From a virus, in IMG/VR virus record IMGVR_UViG_3300043464_002284, positions 1-64,000 of that record: a stretch of 64,000 nucleotides of DNA. One strand, given 5' to 3'. This document shows, piece after piece, positions 50,401 through 60,800 of the stretch. The stretch's first letter is position 1; every line of letters begins with the position of its first letter. Both the position numbers and the translations under genes were made by a program. The notes under the pieces were generated by a model, which was not told where the DNA came from, ran no database searches, and was given only the letters and a program-made list of their open reading frames with translations.

Positions 50401-51149
50401 TAACGAACACAAACTGCAAAAAGTGCTTATTTGCCAATAAAGCTAGTTCTGATACTCCATGCGAACATAATATTATTGAACACATTAAAGGACATAAGAA
50501 AACTAGCATAGTAGATGACTTCTATGTCATAGAAGAATATATGTGTAGGATGGGTTTTAACAAAGACGTATTTGAAAAAAATAAAGATAATGTTTCTATA
50601 GACGTTATCAAACAAGAAATAATTAATAAAGCGTGTATGGGATACTATGCAGTGATAGATATAACCACACTAGATCCAGCTGGGGTTTCTCGTCTTTGCG
50701 AAACCTTAATAGGACTATCTATCAAGCCTAAATTTGTATCTTTTTTGCTTTTTCCAGATGATAGCAATAAAGAAAAAATTCTAGCACTAAAAAATCAAAT
50801 AGGCGATCATTTTATGTGGAAAGCACATAGTTTTATAAGTGAAATATCTTTCGATGATGCTTTGAATGTTGCTTTAGATACTAATGTTGGAAAAAATAAT
50901 ACTAGTTTTTTATTAATCTACGATGCTAAAAATATAGCAGAGTTGGACGAGGATATTAATGAGCTTAATAGTCATATAGTCATATTGCAAACATTATTTC
51001 ATTATGCAAAGAAAAAGAAAGCCGATGGTCTTGGCGGGTTGTTCATGACTTTTAGCAATTACAATATTTGTAGATCTATCAATAAAAATATAGAGCAAGC
51101 ACTATCCACAATCCCGGAAGCTATTGTATTAGAATATGGCAATCATTGA
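50397..51149 (+). CDS. Hypothetical protein of sugar cluster, Cys motif at N-terminus
   Basis: 250 residues. It opens with a possible zinc site (CKKCLFANKASSDTPCEHNI) and continues with alpha/beta segments (YYAVIDITTLDPAGVSRLCETLIGL, FVSFLLFPDD, SFLLIYDAKNIAELDEDI) that alternate like a Rossmann or GT-A fold, with GLGGLFMTFSNYNICRSI near the end. No DxD motif could be assigned. Partner role in glycan transfer is inferred from position. Confidence 0.45.
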   Translation: MITNTNCKKCLFANKASSDTPCEHNIIEHIKGHKKTSIVDDFYVIEEYMCRMGFNKDVFEKNKDNVSIDVIKQEIINKACMGYYAVIDITTLDPAGVSRLCETLIGLSIKPKFVSFLLFPDDSNKEKILALKNQIGDHFMWKAHSFISEISFDDALNVALDTNVGKNNTSFLLIYDAKNIAELDEDINELNSHIVILQTLFHYAKKKKADGLGGLFMTFSNYNICRSINKNIEQALSTIPEAIVLEYGNH

Positions 51150-51810
51150 ACCTATTCACGCTCTTATTATAGCGTCCGAAGTAACAAAAGGCATGAAGTC
51201 TATAGGATCAAAGTCCTTATTGAGGATTAAGAACTCTGTACTTGTAATAGAACACCAAATACAAGAATTAAAAAGACAACACAAGAACATAGACATTACA
51301 GTTGCTACGGGATTTGAATCTGAAAAGATGTTGAAAATACTCGATGAATATAATGTCAAATTCTTACATAATCAAAAATATCAAACCACAAATCAGACAA
51401 AATCCATTATTGACTATATTAATACTCATATTCCGAATAAGTTATTAGTAATCAGTAGTGGCATATTATTTAAAAGTCGTTTCTTAACATCAGGTCAAGA
51501 CTCTTGTATATTTATGTTAGACAAGCCAAAGTCAGACTTCACAATAGGCTGCAACATGAAGGATGATTCAGTTTATTTATTTTATGATCTTCCACAAAGA
51601 TGGTCTGAATGTGCCATGCTAAACTCTCAAGATCTTAATGTATTAAAGAAAATTGCTAAAGACAAAAATTTAGATCAATTATATTTATTCGAAATCATGA
51701 ACTTATTATCTGATGTTGGGTCTAAGATCAATAAGATTAATATATCTAAGCAACAAATCATGAAAATTGCCAACATAAAAGATTTATCAAAAGCTAGGAG
51801 TTTTGTATAG
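51136..51810 (+). CDS. Nucleotidyltransferase-like protein
   Basis: 224 residues. The first 100 residues follow the sugar-nucleotide/MobA-type NTP transferase pattern: HALIIASE, GSKSLLRIKNSVLVIEHQIQELKRQ, DITVATGFESEKMLKIL, and KFLHNQKY. The usual GGxGTR signature loop is replaced by EVTKGMKSIGSKSLL, so activity is uncertain. Could produce or recognise an activated sugar for the glycosyltransferases beside it. Overlaps the next gene by one base. Confidence 0.5.
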   Translation: MAIIEPIHALIIASEVTKGMKSIGSKSLLRIKNSVLVIEHQIQELKRQHKNIDITVATGFESEKMLKILDEYNVKFLHNQKYQTTNQTKSIIDYINTHIPNKLLVISSGILFKSRFLTSGQDSCIFMLDKPKSDFTIGCNMKDDSVYLFYDLPQRWSECAMLNSQDLNVLKKIAKDKNLDQLYLFEIMNLLSDVGSKINKINISKQQIMKIANIKDLSKARSFV

Positions 51811-52523
51811 TGAATATTTTTGTGCAAAAACAGGATAGTAAATTTATTAACAACATTATTTTAACCCTAAGACATATGGGGATTGATGTTATATCAACAG
51901 ACATAAATAATGATCTATATAAAATATATCATAATCATCAATTTTCAATCGGTATATTTTTAGCTTCAAAATTTAATAACGAAACAGCTCAGTTTGTATC
52001 CGAATTTTATTCGAAACAAGTGAAGTCTATTATTTATCATGATATTGATAATACGGATGTTATGAGTGATTTTAGTAGAGCCGCTCATCACCTGTCCCAT
52101 AATGCTTATGAGAATACTACTACTATTCCTAAGATGATAAACAATCATCTCTATAAAAATTTGGGTTTGGTTCGTAGAAAATCTGCGTATGCATTATTCT
52201 TAGATCATAGGAAAAATATTCCAGATAATATAATAGATATTCTATATCCTAATACTAAACTGCATATTAATATGTTTAATAGCGAACATGTGTCTCATCA
52301 TCAGAACTTAGGCAAAGTGTCTGAGATAGATAAAGCCAATATTCTTAATTCGTATGAATTCTTTATTGATATAAACGGAGACTATTCCGCAGAAGCTGTA
52401 GAATGCGGCGCTAAGCTAATTTCTGTAGATCAGATAAAGCTAGGCAAAAAAACAAAAATAACCAATAAAATAGATCCCACAATAACAACATACGAAACCT
52501 TTATTAGGTCTAATTTACTATGA
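51810..52523 (+). CDS. Hypothetical protein of sugar cluster (GTG start)
   Basis: 237 residues from a GTG overlapping the preceding stop by one base, with AGGAG nine bases upstream. It reads NIFVQKQDSKFINNIILTLRHMGIDVIST, then IGIFLASKFNNETAQF and VKSIIYHDID, and later SYEFFIDINGDYSAEAVECGAKLIS. That order (two Rossmann-like units, an acidic-Gly-Ala helix start) recalls GT-B proteins, without EX7E. Function inferred from context. Confidence 0.42.
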   Translation: MNIFVQKQDSKFINNIILTLRHMGIDVISTDINNDLYKIYHNHQFSIGIFLASKFNNETAQFVSEFYSKQVKSIIYHDIDNTDVMSDFSRAAHHLSHNAYENTTTIPKMINNHLYKNLGLVRRKSAYALFLDHRKNIPDNIIDILYPNTKLHINMFNSEHVSHHQNLGKVSEIDKANILNSYEFFIDINGDYSAEAVECGAKLISVDQIKLGKKTKITNKIDPTITTYETFIRSNLL

Positions 52524-52990
52524 ATGCAACACAAAAAGATTACGGATTTATATTACTAAAATTAGAAGATGGCCCAACCTTTGATAAGGTAATAGATAAT
52601 ATAGAGACCATAGCTTCACATAAGCCATATAATCAAATATGTATTTTTAATAGCTCAAATGATAGAATACAATCCCATACTGTTCCAGTTCTTCATTTAA
52701 ATCAATCCAGATTTTTCTTTGGTAATTTGTTTCTATTTGATATACAGTCCGCCATGATTAGTCAATCTTATCCTAATATTCACAAGAGATATTTATATGT
52801 CACGAATGTACCTTGGGAACAAAACCTTGAGGGCGATTATAAGGAATGGAAGAATGTATTCGATGTAGAAAATCTAGAAATTATTGCACAAAACCAACAC
52901 ATAGCAGATATTTATGAGATATGTTGGAAAAAACCCATTTTAGTAGCGGAGGATTTTACATATGAGCAAATCAAAAACATCCTGGAATAA
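52520..52990 (+). CDS. Hypothetical protein, last gene of sugar cluster
   Basis: 156 residues, 4-base overlap with the previous gene. DYGFILLKLEDGPTFDKVIDNIETIA and NQICIFNSSND resemble the start of a GT-A/GT-B alpha/beta unit. It includes LYVTNVPWEQN and a C-terminal helix. No catalytic motif seen. Its 3' end overlaps the next gene by 29 bases, the next gene's ribosome site (GGAGG) being inside it. Confidence 0.4.
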   Translation: MNATQKDYGFILLKLEDGPTFDKVIDNIETIASHKPYNQICIFNSSNDRIQSHTVPVLHLNQSRFFFGNLFLFDIQSAMISQSYPNIHKRYLYVTNVPWEQNLEGDYKEWKNVFDVENLEIIAQNQHIADIYEICWKKPILVAEDFTYEQIKNILE

Positions 52991-53762
52991 TTTATCAAAA
53001 GGCGATAAGTCCGATATTCTCAACGAGCTATATATTAAACAAAAAAAGAGTTTTGCAGATATAGCCTTGTTGTATGATACATATCCCAACAAAATTAGAC
53101 GTGAAACAGTGTCATTAAATATTCAGATTAGGAACAAGTCAGAAGCTCAAAAAAACGCTCTGAAAACAGGCAAACATAAGCACCCAACTAAAGGAACCCA
53201 AAGACCAGAAGAGACAAAAAACAAAATAGGCACAGGGGTGATGAAGGCTTGGGAGTCCTTGGATGGGCCAGAGCTAGAACAGCGACGAACAAAAGCAAAA
53301 GAGGCGTGGCTTAAACTAGACGACGATGAGAAGATCAGACTAACACAATTAGCCAATCAGGCTGTAAGAAAAACTTCTAAGGTTGGGTCTAAGCTAGAAA
53401 AATATATGCTTGAATATCTTTTGAAAAAGAATCTCAAAGTAGAATTTCATAAAGAGCAAATCCTATCAAATACCAAGTTGCAGATAGACCTGTTTCTTCC
53501 TAACATGGGTATAGCTATAGAAATTGATGGGCCGTCTCACTTCTTGCCAGTATGGGGCGAAGACGCTCTTCAAAAGAACATTAATTATGATCAGAAAAAG
53601 CAAGGACTAATATTAGGAAAAGGTCTGACTTTAATTAGGATCAAACAGACCAAAGATTTTTCTAAAACCAGAGCACAAAGAATTTGTGATAATTTATCTT
53701 TGCTATTGGACAGCATATCCAAAACTAAGACTCAAACAAAAAACTTTTTAATAGAGGATTGA
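52962..53762 (+). CDS. Homing-type endonuclease: HTH, NUMOD3-like and Vsr/EDxHD nuclease
   Basis: 266 residues, ribosome site GGAGG. The N-terminus (LNELYIKQKKSFADIALLYDTYPNKIRRETVSLNIQIRN) is a helix-turn-helix like that of the HNH gene at 39953. A basic linker with KGTQRPEETKNKIGTGVMKAWE matches NUMOD3-type DNA-binding repeats. The C-terminus (LQIDLFLPNMGIAIEIDGPSH, then YDQKKQGLILGKGLTLIRIKQT) is a PD-(D/E)XK/Vsr-like nuclease core related to EDxHD homing nucleases. It is probably a selfish element between the sugar cluster and the following gene. Confidence 0.78.
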   Translation: MSKSKTSWNNLSKGDKSDILNELYIKQKKSFADIALLYDTYPNKIRRETVSLNIQIRNKSEAQKNALKTGKHKHPTKGTQRPEETKNKIGTGVMKAWESLDGPELEQRRTKAKEAWLKLDDDEKIRLTQLANQAVRKTSKVGSKLEKYMLEYLLKKNLKVEFHKEQILSNTKLQIDLFLPNMGIAIEIDGPSHFLPVWGEDALQKNINYDQKKQGLILGKGLTLIRIKQTKDFSKTRAQRICDNLSLLLDSISKTKTQTKNFLIED

Positions 53763-53764
53763 TA

Positions 53765-54490
53765 ATGGTCAAAAACAAGAAAGAAGAAACTAAAGTGGAA
53801 GAGATTACAACAGAAGTTAAGAAGACTGTAACACCTAATGATCTCGATTGGACTGATCATGTGCTAAGTTTACTAAGTGATGATGAAAAAATTAGTGGCA
53901 ATCCCACAACAGATGGACTAAGGCGTATTTTTGAAGTTGCTCTTAATTGTAGGGTAATGTCGTCAACTACCCATATCGCCCAATCCCCTGAGCCAAATAA
54001 TGAAAAAAGAGCTACTGTAGTCCACTCCCTGACATACTTTTTAAATAATGGCACCACGGACATGCCAGAATTAAATACTGTGACTGTGGATGGTGCTGCT
54101 GACGTTTATTGGGGTAATTGTGACAAGGTATATCGTAATCATCCGGTGGCTGTTGCAGAAACCAGGGCTGAAGGTAGGGCTCTTAGACGAGCACTAAAGC
54201 TAAGGAAAGTAGTAGCAGCAGAAGAATTATCCAAGGATATTGAGGATCATCCTGATCAGGACTCGGTATCTAAAATTACAAATAATCAGATAAATTTCAT
54301 TGACGTTATGGCCAAAAGACTTAATATAAACGTAACGAAGCTTCTGGAACAAAACAATCTAGAATCTAAGAATATCTATGTTTTGTCTCATGAAGACGCA
54401 GTATCTATAATTAGACTACTGTCTTCGTATCAGCAAAATATGGGTAATATTGCTGATAATATTTTAGGCTATATTAATGAATGGAAATAA
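53765..54490 (+). CDS. Possible ssDNA-annealing (Rad52/ERF-like) protein
   Basis: 241 residues from the ATG at 53765 (GAGGA six bases upstream), preferred to a TTG at 53759. VAVAETRAEGRALRRALKLRKVVAAEE resembles the conserved ETRAxGRALR helix of Rad52/ERF-type annealing proteins, and NNQINFIDVMAKRLNINV resembles the C-terminal module often found in phage ssDNA-binding partners. The N-terminus is charged. Identification is tentative. It would pair with UvsX, SSB and the exonuclease in recombination. Confidence 0.45.
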   Translation: MVKNKKEETKVEEITTEVKKTVTPNDLDWTDHVLSLLSDDEKISGNPTTDGLRRIFEVALNCRVMSSTTHIAQSPEPNNEKRATVVHSLTYFLNNGTTDMPELNTVTVDGAADVYWGNCDKVYRNHPVAVAETRAEGRALRRALKLRKVVAAEELSKDIEDHPDQDSVSKITNNQINFIDVMAKRLNINVTKLLEQNNLESKNIYVLSHEDAVSIIRLLSSYQQNMGNIADNILGYINEWK

Positions 54491-54492
54491 TT

Positions 54493-54822
54493 ATGAAAGT
54501 TGTATATAAAGCTAATGAAAGACTACAATTTGAACTAGAGGGCTCTGGACAAAAAGAAGTATTTAAAGAACTGGCTATGATCCAGGAAATCTTCTCTGAG
54601 GAAAAGTGTGGAGTCTGTGGCTGTACTAACATAAAGTTCGTAGTAAGAAATGTAGACGCTAATGATTACTATGAGCTAAGATGCACAGACTCTAAGTGTG
54701 GGGCCACGCTTTCTTTTGGTCAACACAAAAAGGGTGGAACATTATTTCCCAAGCGTAAAGATGATGAAAATGCCTATCTACCAAATAAGGGATGGCATAA
54801 ATATACCGGCAAAAAAGATTAG
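54493..54822 (+). CDS. Zinc-ribbon protein, last forward gene
   Basis: 109 residues from the ATG at 54493, preferred to 54481 because GGA lies eight bases upstream and the latter start is inside the previous gene. A zinc ribbon is visible: KCGVCGCTNIKFVVR, then YELRCTDSKCGATLSFGQH. The N-terminus (VYKANERLQFELEG) is beta-rich. I regard this as a common phage protein of unknown function. The gene ends one base before the convergent reverse-strand gene, with no hairpin terminator visible between them. Confidence 0.62.
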   Translation: MKVVYKANERLQFELEGSGQKEVFKELAMIQEIFSEEKCGVCGCTNIKFVVRNVDANDYYELRCTDSKCGATLSFGQHKKGGTLFPKRKDDENAYLPNKGWHKYTGKKD

Positions 54823-54823
54823 A

Positions 54824-57800
54824 CTATATCTTAGGTGGTAATTTACTTCCTTGTGTAAATCTGGTAATTCTTTGATTTATTGATTTTGGATCTTTAGTGG
54901 TATTTCTTAATATCTCTCCAGCCGATCTAAATTTACTAAGATTATATATCTGTCCTTTTTGTGGTACCATATAATTTAATAATGGATCAGGATTATAATA
55001 ATCGTTATAGGCATATGTAAGCGAAGGAAGTTCTTCAAACCAAGCTGGTTTATCCATCCTAAAAAAGCCAAAGCCATCCATCAGATCGTTATAGTCTTCT
55101 GGCATTGGTGGGATAATTGGTGTTATTTGACCTCCCAAAGCTTCATAAATACCTTTATAGTATAGACCAAAACCTCCTTTCCAATTCCTAACAATTGTAT
55201 CTATTTCTATATATAAGGTAGTTTTTAACATGTTTTTAGTTTCTGTGTTTAATGTCTCATCAGTATCAATAATGCTTATCTGTTTGTAAATTGGTATCAA
55301 CGGAGCTTTAGCAGCTTCGTAGATGCCCTTAAAATTAATCGCAACGTCAAAATAATATGTGGTATCATCTGAGTTTAATTCTGGCCCTATGGGTACCCAT
55401 TGACCACTATAGTATCTAAATATAGCATAAAATCCAGAAGATAATATTGTTATCCTAAAAGGATACTTAATAATCTCTTCGTTTAGATGATTAGTTCTAC
55501 GATCAGTGAAATATACATGTTCGAACAAGTCTATTATACGATCTTCAGAATAGAATTCACGATCATATCGTTCAAGATCCAAAGGATTGTATTGAACTGG
55601 AGCTTTGTGAATATATTCGTATCTAACTTCGGTGGGTAGTCTTGGTAATTGTTCAACAGATTTCTTCACGGCCCATGTTGCTACAAGAGTATTATTTTCT
55701 TGATCCAAGATGTTGATAAAATTGGTTTTAAGATTAACGGCTTCCTGTAATTTCAAGAAAGCCTGATCTTCATTATAAGCTACCACAATAGTGCTTGTAT
55801 TTTTACCTATTTCGTATTTATATTTTGGTTTAAAATTAAATGTTAGCCAATCCCACTCCCTTCCTATATAATATTCGTTATACAAATAATACTCTATTTT
55901 AAATCTATATTTAATAGCAAAATATTTTTCATAATTAACTCCATATAAAAGATAGCTCATATCGTCATCGTCATTATTTGACTCAGACATGGTAGAAAAA
56001 TAATTAGTTCGTGATAGATTAGTATTGATTTGGTTAAGAGATTGTGCAGAGTTTAAGAAATTGATGGTTTCTTGTTCCTCAATGCCTGCACCGGGTTCAG
56101 AATAATACTCATACGGAATCCATTCCCAATCCTCTTTAGTATCAAGGAAGAGAGTGTTTTTATTTTCTATGCCATCACTACTACCAAAAAAAGATCTATA
56201 TCTCATTTCATTTGCTACTTGATAATATGGGGGTAGTCCTGTAAATATTCCGGAAGAATCTACGCAATGCCAACAAGTAAAGTTATTAGCAATTTGACCA
56301 ACAGAACTTGGGGGTCTGCTAGATTTAACTAAACTACCGTTTCTATTGTAGATATACTTATCAAAGCTATCTGAATCTATGCTCTTTAATTTACGGGGAA
56401 TATTTCTAAATTTTAAGTATATCGTATTTTGATTATCCAGGTCTATTCTGTCTTTAATTTTCCCAGTTCTAAGGTCAGAAGTCCCACTAGGTCTTATGTA
56501 AGTTTCTTCTGTAATAACTAACATATCCTTAGAGCTATCTAGTCTAGAAATCATTAGTTTTTTACTATCTCCACTATCTCCTAAACTGCCATATTTGAAA
56601 GTTTCATCTATACCACTCCCCCAAACAATTCCAGTAGACCATTCTTTTTTGGATTCTGATATGGTCGTGTCTCCCATTTTATAACTATATATCAAGCCCT
56701 GAGTATCCATATATACTCCGCTCATATTATGAACACCACTGGGGATGCCAAGAAATGATGTTTGTGGCACTATATGAGAAGCAGAATCTGAGGTTATTCC
56801 TTCATTAAATACCTCGGATATAGGAACAGCCCTCATTCTAATCTCTTTTAGTACTTTAACAGATAGCTCGTCATTAAGTCTGCATTGTTGTTCCGGATCT
56901 ATGTGGATCCAATAGCGGTATGGATTAATAGCATAATTAATAGAGGTACTCCCGTCTGTGCCGGATGAAACAATACCAGAAACATATGGTATAAAACCAT
57001 CCGCTGTTGATGGTAACGACAAGGCTATTTCTATGTTCTTTCTTTCTGCTTCCAGCACCTTTATTTTCTGATAGGTTGATGTTTTTGGACATGTACCCTC
57101 ACTGTAGTCTGTAAAACAGCTTAAGGGGTCTGGGTCCAAAGAATAGTATTCAGCATATGATCCTGGAATAATGCCAGTAGATAATAAGCTCAAGCGATTC
57201 GATAAATTTGTTAAATTACCAGAAGAAAAATATACTGGTATTATTTTATTGAGATCATTTTCTATATGTAGAGAGCCACTGGCAGGGATGCCGGTCCCCT
57301 TTAATTTATCTGATTTAATTTCCATAAACTGCTTGTCTGACCAATCATTAGCCAAAAGACTATTTTGAATCCTATATCTTTCATTGTTGTCTACAGTATT
57401 GATAACATTACTAGATATTGGCTTGCTCAGAAATTGCTCAAGTGTGTACGAGTATCCTTTTAGTAGATTGACACCAACATCTCCACCACTATAGGCAATG
57501 GTGGTGGTCTGTATGCTAGAGCCGCCGTTTGTATCTGGCATGTCTCCTTTTAAAAATACTCGATTGAATTTATACTTATCATTTGATTCATTATTTAATA
57601 ATTTGTTTGTCTCTAACAATTCGCTATTCTTAAAAGACATCTTATATAATATGTCTGGATCCAGAATATCCGATCCTGAATTCATAGATCCTTCTCCATA
57701 TGCAGATACAAAATTTAATGGATTAAGATCTTCTGCTTTTTGGTTTTTGGTTTTAGCCAACATCCACTTATTGTTTTCATTAGCATTGGGATATGAAAAA

Positions 57801-60800
57801 TTCTTTTTATAAAGCCACAATACATTGGCATTATTCATGTCTTTTGAAATGGTTCCATCTTGAGCTACTGATATGTTTAATGTTAATACGGTTTTAACCC
57901 CTGTTGTTGTTTGTATATAAGACTTTTGAGAAATAGTAGCATTTGAATTGCCGTCCTTGGTATTTAAAGTGATAGACTCGTTTTTATCAAAAAAGTGATA
58001 AGCTCTAATACCATCAATCAAAATATGTTTTTGGTCGCTAAGAGAGCTAGCATTAAAACCACTACTAATATTATTATATCTTAAAAAATGAGAAGACGTA
58101 ATTGATGGAACTTTAATCCAGCTATTTGGGGTAATAACATAATATCCATTATCGGCATTTGTGTTTTGTCCGTTTAGCAGGACCATGTCTCCTTCTACAA
58201 ATCCATCTTGTTCTCCTGTTAGGGACGAAACATTGCTATTATAGGTGTAGATGACCGGGGCTAAATCTAAATCGGCATAATTTCTAATTAAATCATACTT
58301 AAAATTAGATATACCAGGAATAATATTATTATATAGTTTGATATAATCATATTCTTGTTTTTGAACTACAAAAGAGTTAAACATATTAAAAATAGGAACC
58401 TCTAGAGTATACCAATAATTCTGATCTTGACTTATGCAAACTATGGCTTTGTCTGGTAATCCAAAAAATTTACTACTATAAACAGGTTTGTAAAATTGAG
58501 AATCTTGCGTGTCTGTTTGATCTAATAGTTTTGTTTCGATAAAAAAGTTAATAATAGGATCTGATCTGCCACCTCTTTCGTATAATGCTTGTAAAGCATA
58601 AATACCCATCAATGCTCCAACAGCACCAAAACTACCACCTCCCATCACCATAGCACTAGTAAGTACATATTGCATGGCGCCTAAGCTAACGGTCCTCAGA
58701 TTTTCATCGCCTGTTGGTCTCATATATGACCAGTTTTTCCCAGCAACGACATCATCATAAGAACACTGATTGATGTTAGCTAAATGATAATAAGGAGCAT
58801 TAGAATGGACTATCGGCATTAAATATGAATTAGGCTGGAAATCTCCAATAAAATTATAGCCACCAATAGCAGAAGATGGTAGTCCATCGTATATGTGGCT
58901 AGTATAATTGATTTTACCTAAAACATCAGAATTGGGAAATTGAGGCGCATCAGAAGTATCTATCTTCAACTCCCAACTACATAAGCTATTATTCGTCGTA
59001 TTGGATTGATTAAAGTTTTCAGTAGTTTTTCCAGTTAATATAAGATTATTAATCAATAAATTATCCATAATCTTATTGGAATATTCCATAGGATTAACGA
59101 AGCCAACATTTAAACTAAACACCATATCCTTTAATGGTTTGTCTTTAAACTTTAATAGACATCCGCTTGTATTAATTTGATTATTTTTTATATTAGCTAT
59201 ATAAAGTTCTGAATTTAAATCATCATACCCATTGGCATATAGTGTTGGCTGTATAGATCCGCCATTGCTAATAGGAATAATGCCTCTATATTGAGTGGAT
59301 ATGTTATGATTTTGTGAACTAGTAGAGATCGCCTTATCTGCATTATCAGAAAAAGTTAGACTAAAATTGGGCTCATAATTTGAGATATGCTCTTGATTCA
59401 ATAAATACACCCTGTCAGTATTAGGAGCAGTGCTAGAATTCATAGTAGTCAGCGCACTGTGATAACTATATAAAGATGAATTACCTGAAAAATCTGATAT
59501 GGTCTTATGCTGTAATAAATCTATAGAAGGAGACGAGCCAGTAGAACTTGTTATATCGAGCCAAACTATTAGTTCTTTAGGATTTACGTAATTTAAAAAA
59601 TTCAGTTTAATGTCTATATTTTTGATATACAGATTATTCACTATACCTGTACTTGGAAATGCATACTCTATTTGTGACAATCCTCCACAAGAATTACTAT
59701 AATCGTACATTGAAGTCCATGAGTCTTCAGAATTATTTATTACAAAATTAGAATCTAGCTTAGGATCATTATAGTTTTTATAACCATAGTTATTAAGATA
59801 TTGCTGAGAAGAATCAGTAGCATTTTCTAAAATTTTAATGTTACTGGTATAAAAATTTAAAGTATTATCGCTCGAAGGCTTTAAAGAGAAAAAACCGTTT
59901 CCCTTAAATACGAAACTTTTTTGTTTATTAAGGTCGCTAGTAGTAACCAAAGACTTTCCTTTTAGATTGGTATCGTCAGTAATTTTAAAGCCATTAACGG
60001 GATCAAAAAATCCTTTGTAAAAAATGTTAGCATCGGAATTAGTGGGTTTTACTTCTTTAAGAAAACAATAGATATTCGGAGGATCTACAATATCGTTACG
60101 TTTTTGCAGAAGTGGGAGGGGCTTATTTTTGTCGTGCATAGGCATTTTAATGCCAATAGTATCAATTTTTGCTTCATTATATCCGCCATAAGGCAATACC
60201 CTAGGAGCTAATGCCGTAGAAACAGAGGAAGGCTGAGATAGTGTTTCTGTTTTAGAAAATATTTCACCATTATTATTAAAGTGAGTTAAATTATACTGAG
60301 CCCCATTATCTCTACTAAAATTGCTGGAACCCAAAACTGGTAAAAATGGACTTCTGGGATCTCTATATATTTTTTCTTCATAAAAAGAACAACACTGACT
60401 ATATTTAGAACCTTTATATCTAGCATGTTCTATATTTATGCCATCAAGCAATAGTTTTGTATCACCGGCCGACATAGAAAATGTTAATTTTAGATCAGCA
60501 TCTGTTTGAATAGGAGCAAAGTTAGTTGGTTTAGGTATGTCTATTTTTATGTCTGTTAATCTAAATGTATCTAATAAGCCAAAACTACTAGTAGATTTCA
60601 TAGTGTAATTATCTTTAATGTAGTGGTCAGTATCCACTATCCATGCTAAGCCATGCTTATTAAATCCTAGTTTGCGAGGAATAGAATTGATGATTTTATT
60701 ATTTGTTGAGGCTGTTCCAGGTAAGGAAACTGGACCAGAAAAGTTCTCATCTGTGGTAACAAATACTTCATCAGACTCTACAATCCCCTCAACATTTCTT

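Noticed and set aside
46435-52990. Host capsule or LPS operon
   Set aside because: There are no sugar-nucleotide synthesis, flippase or polymerase genes, and gene overlaps and small sizes continue the phage style.
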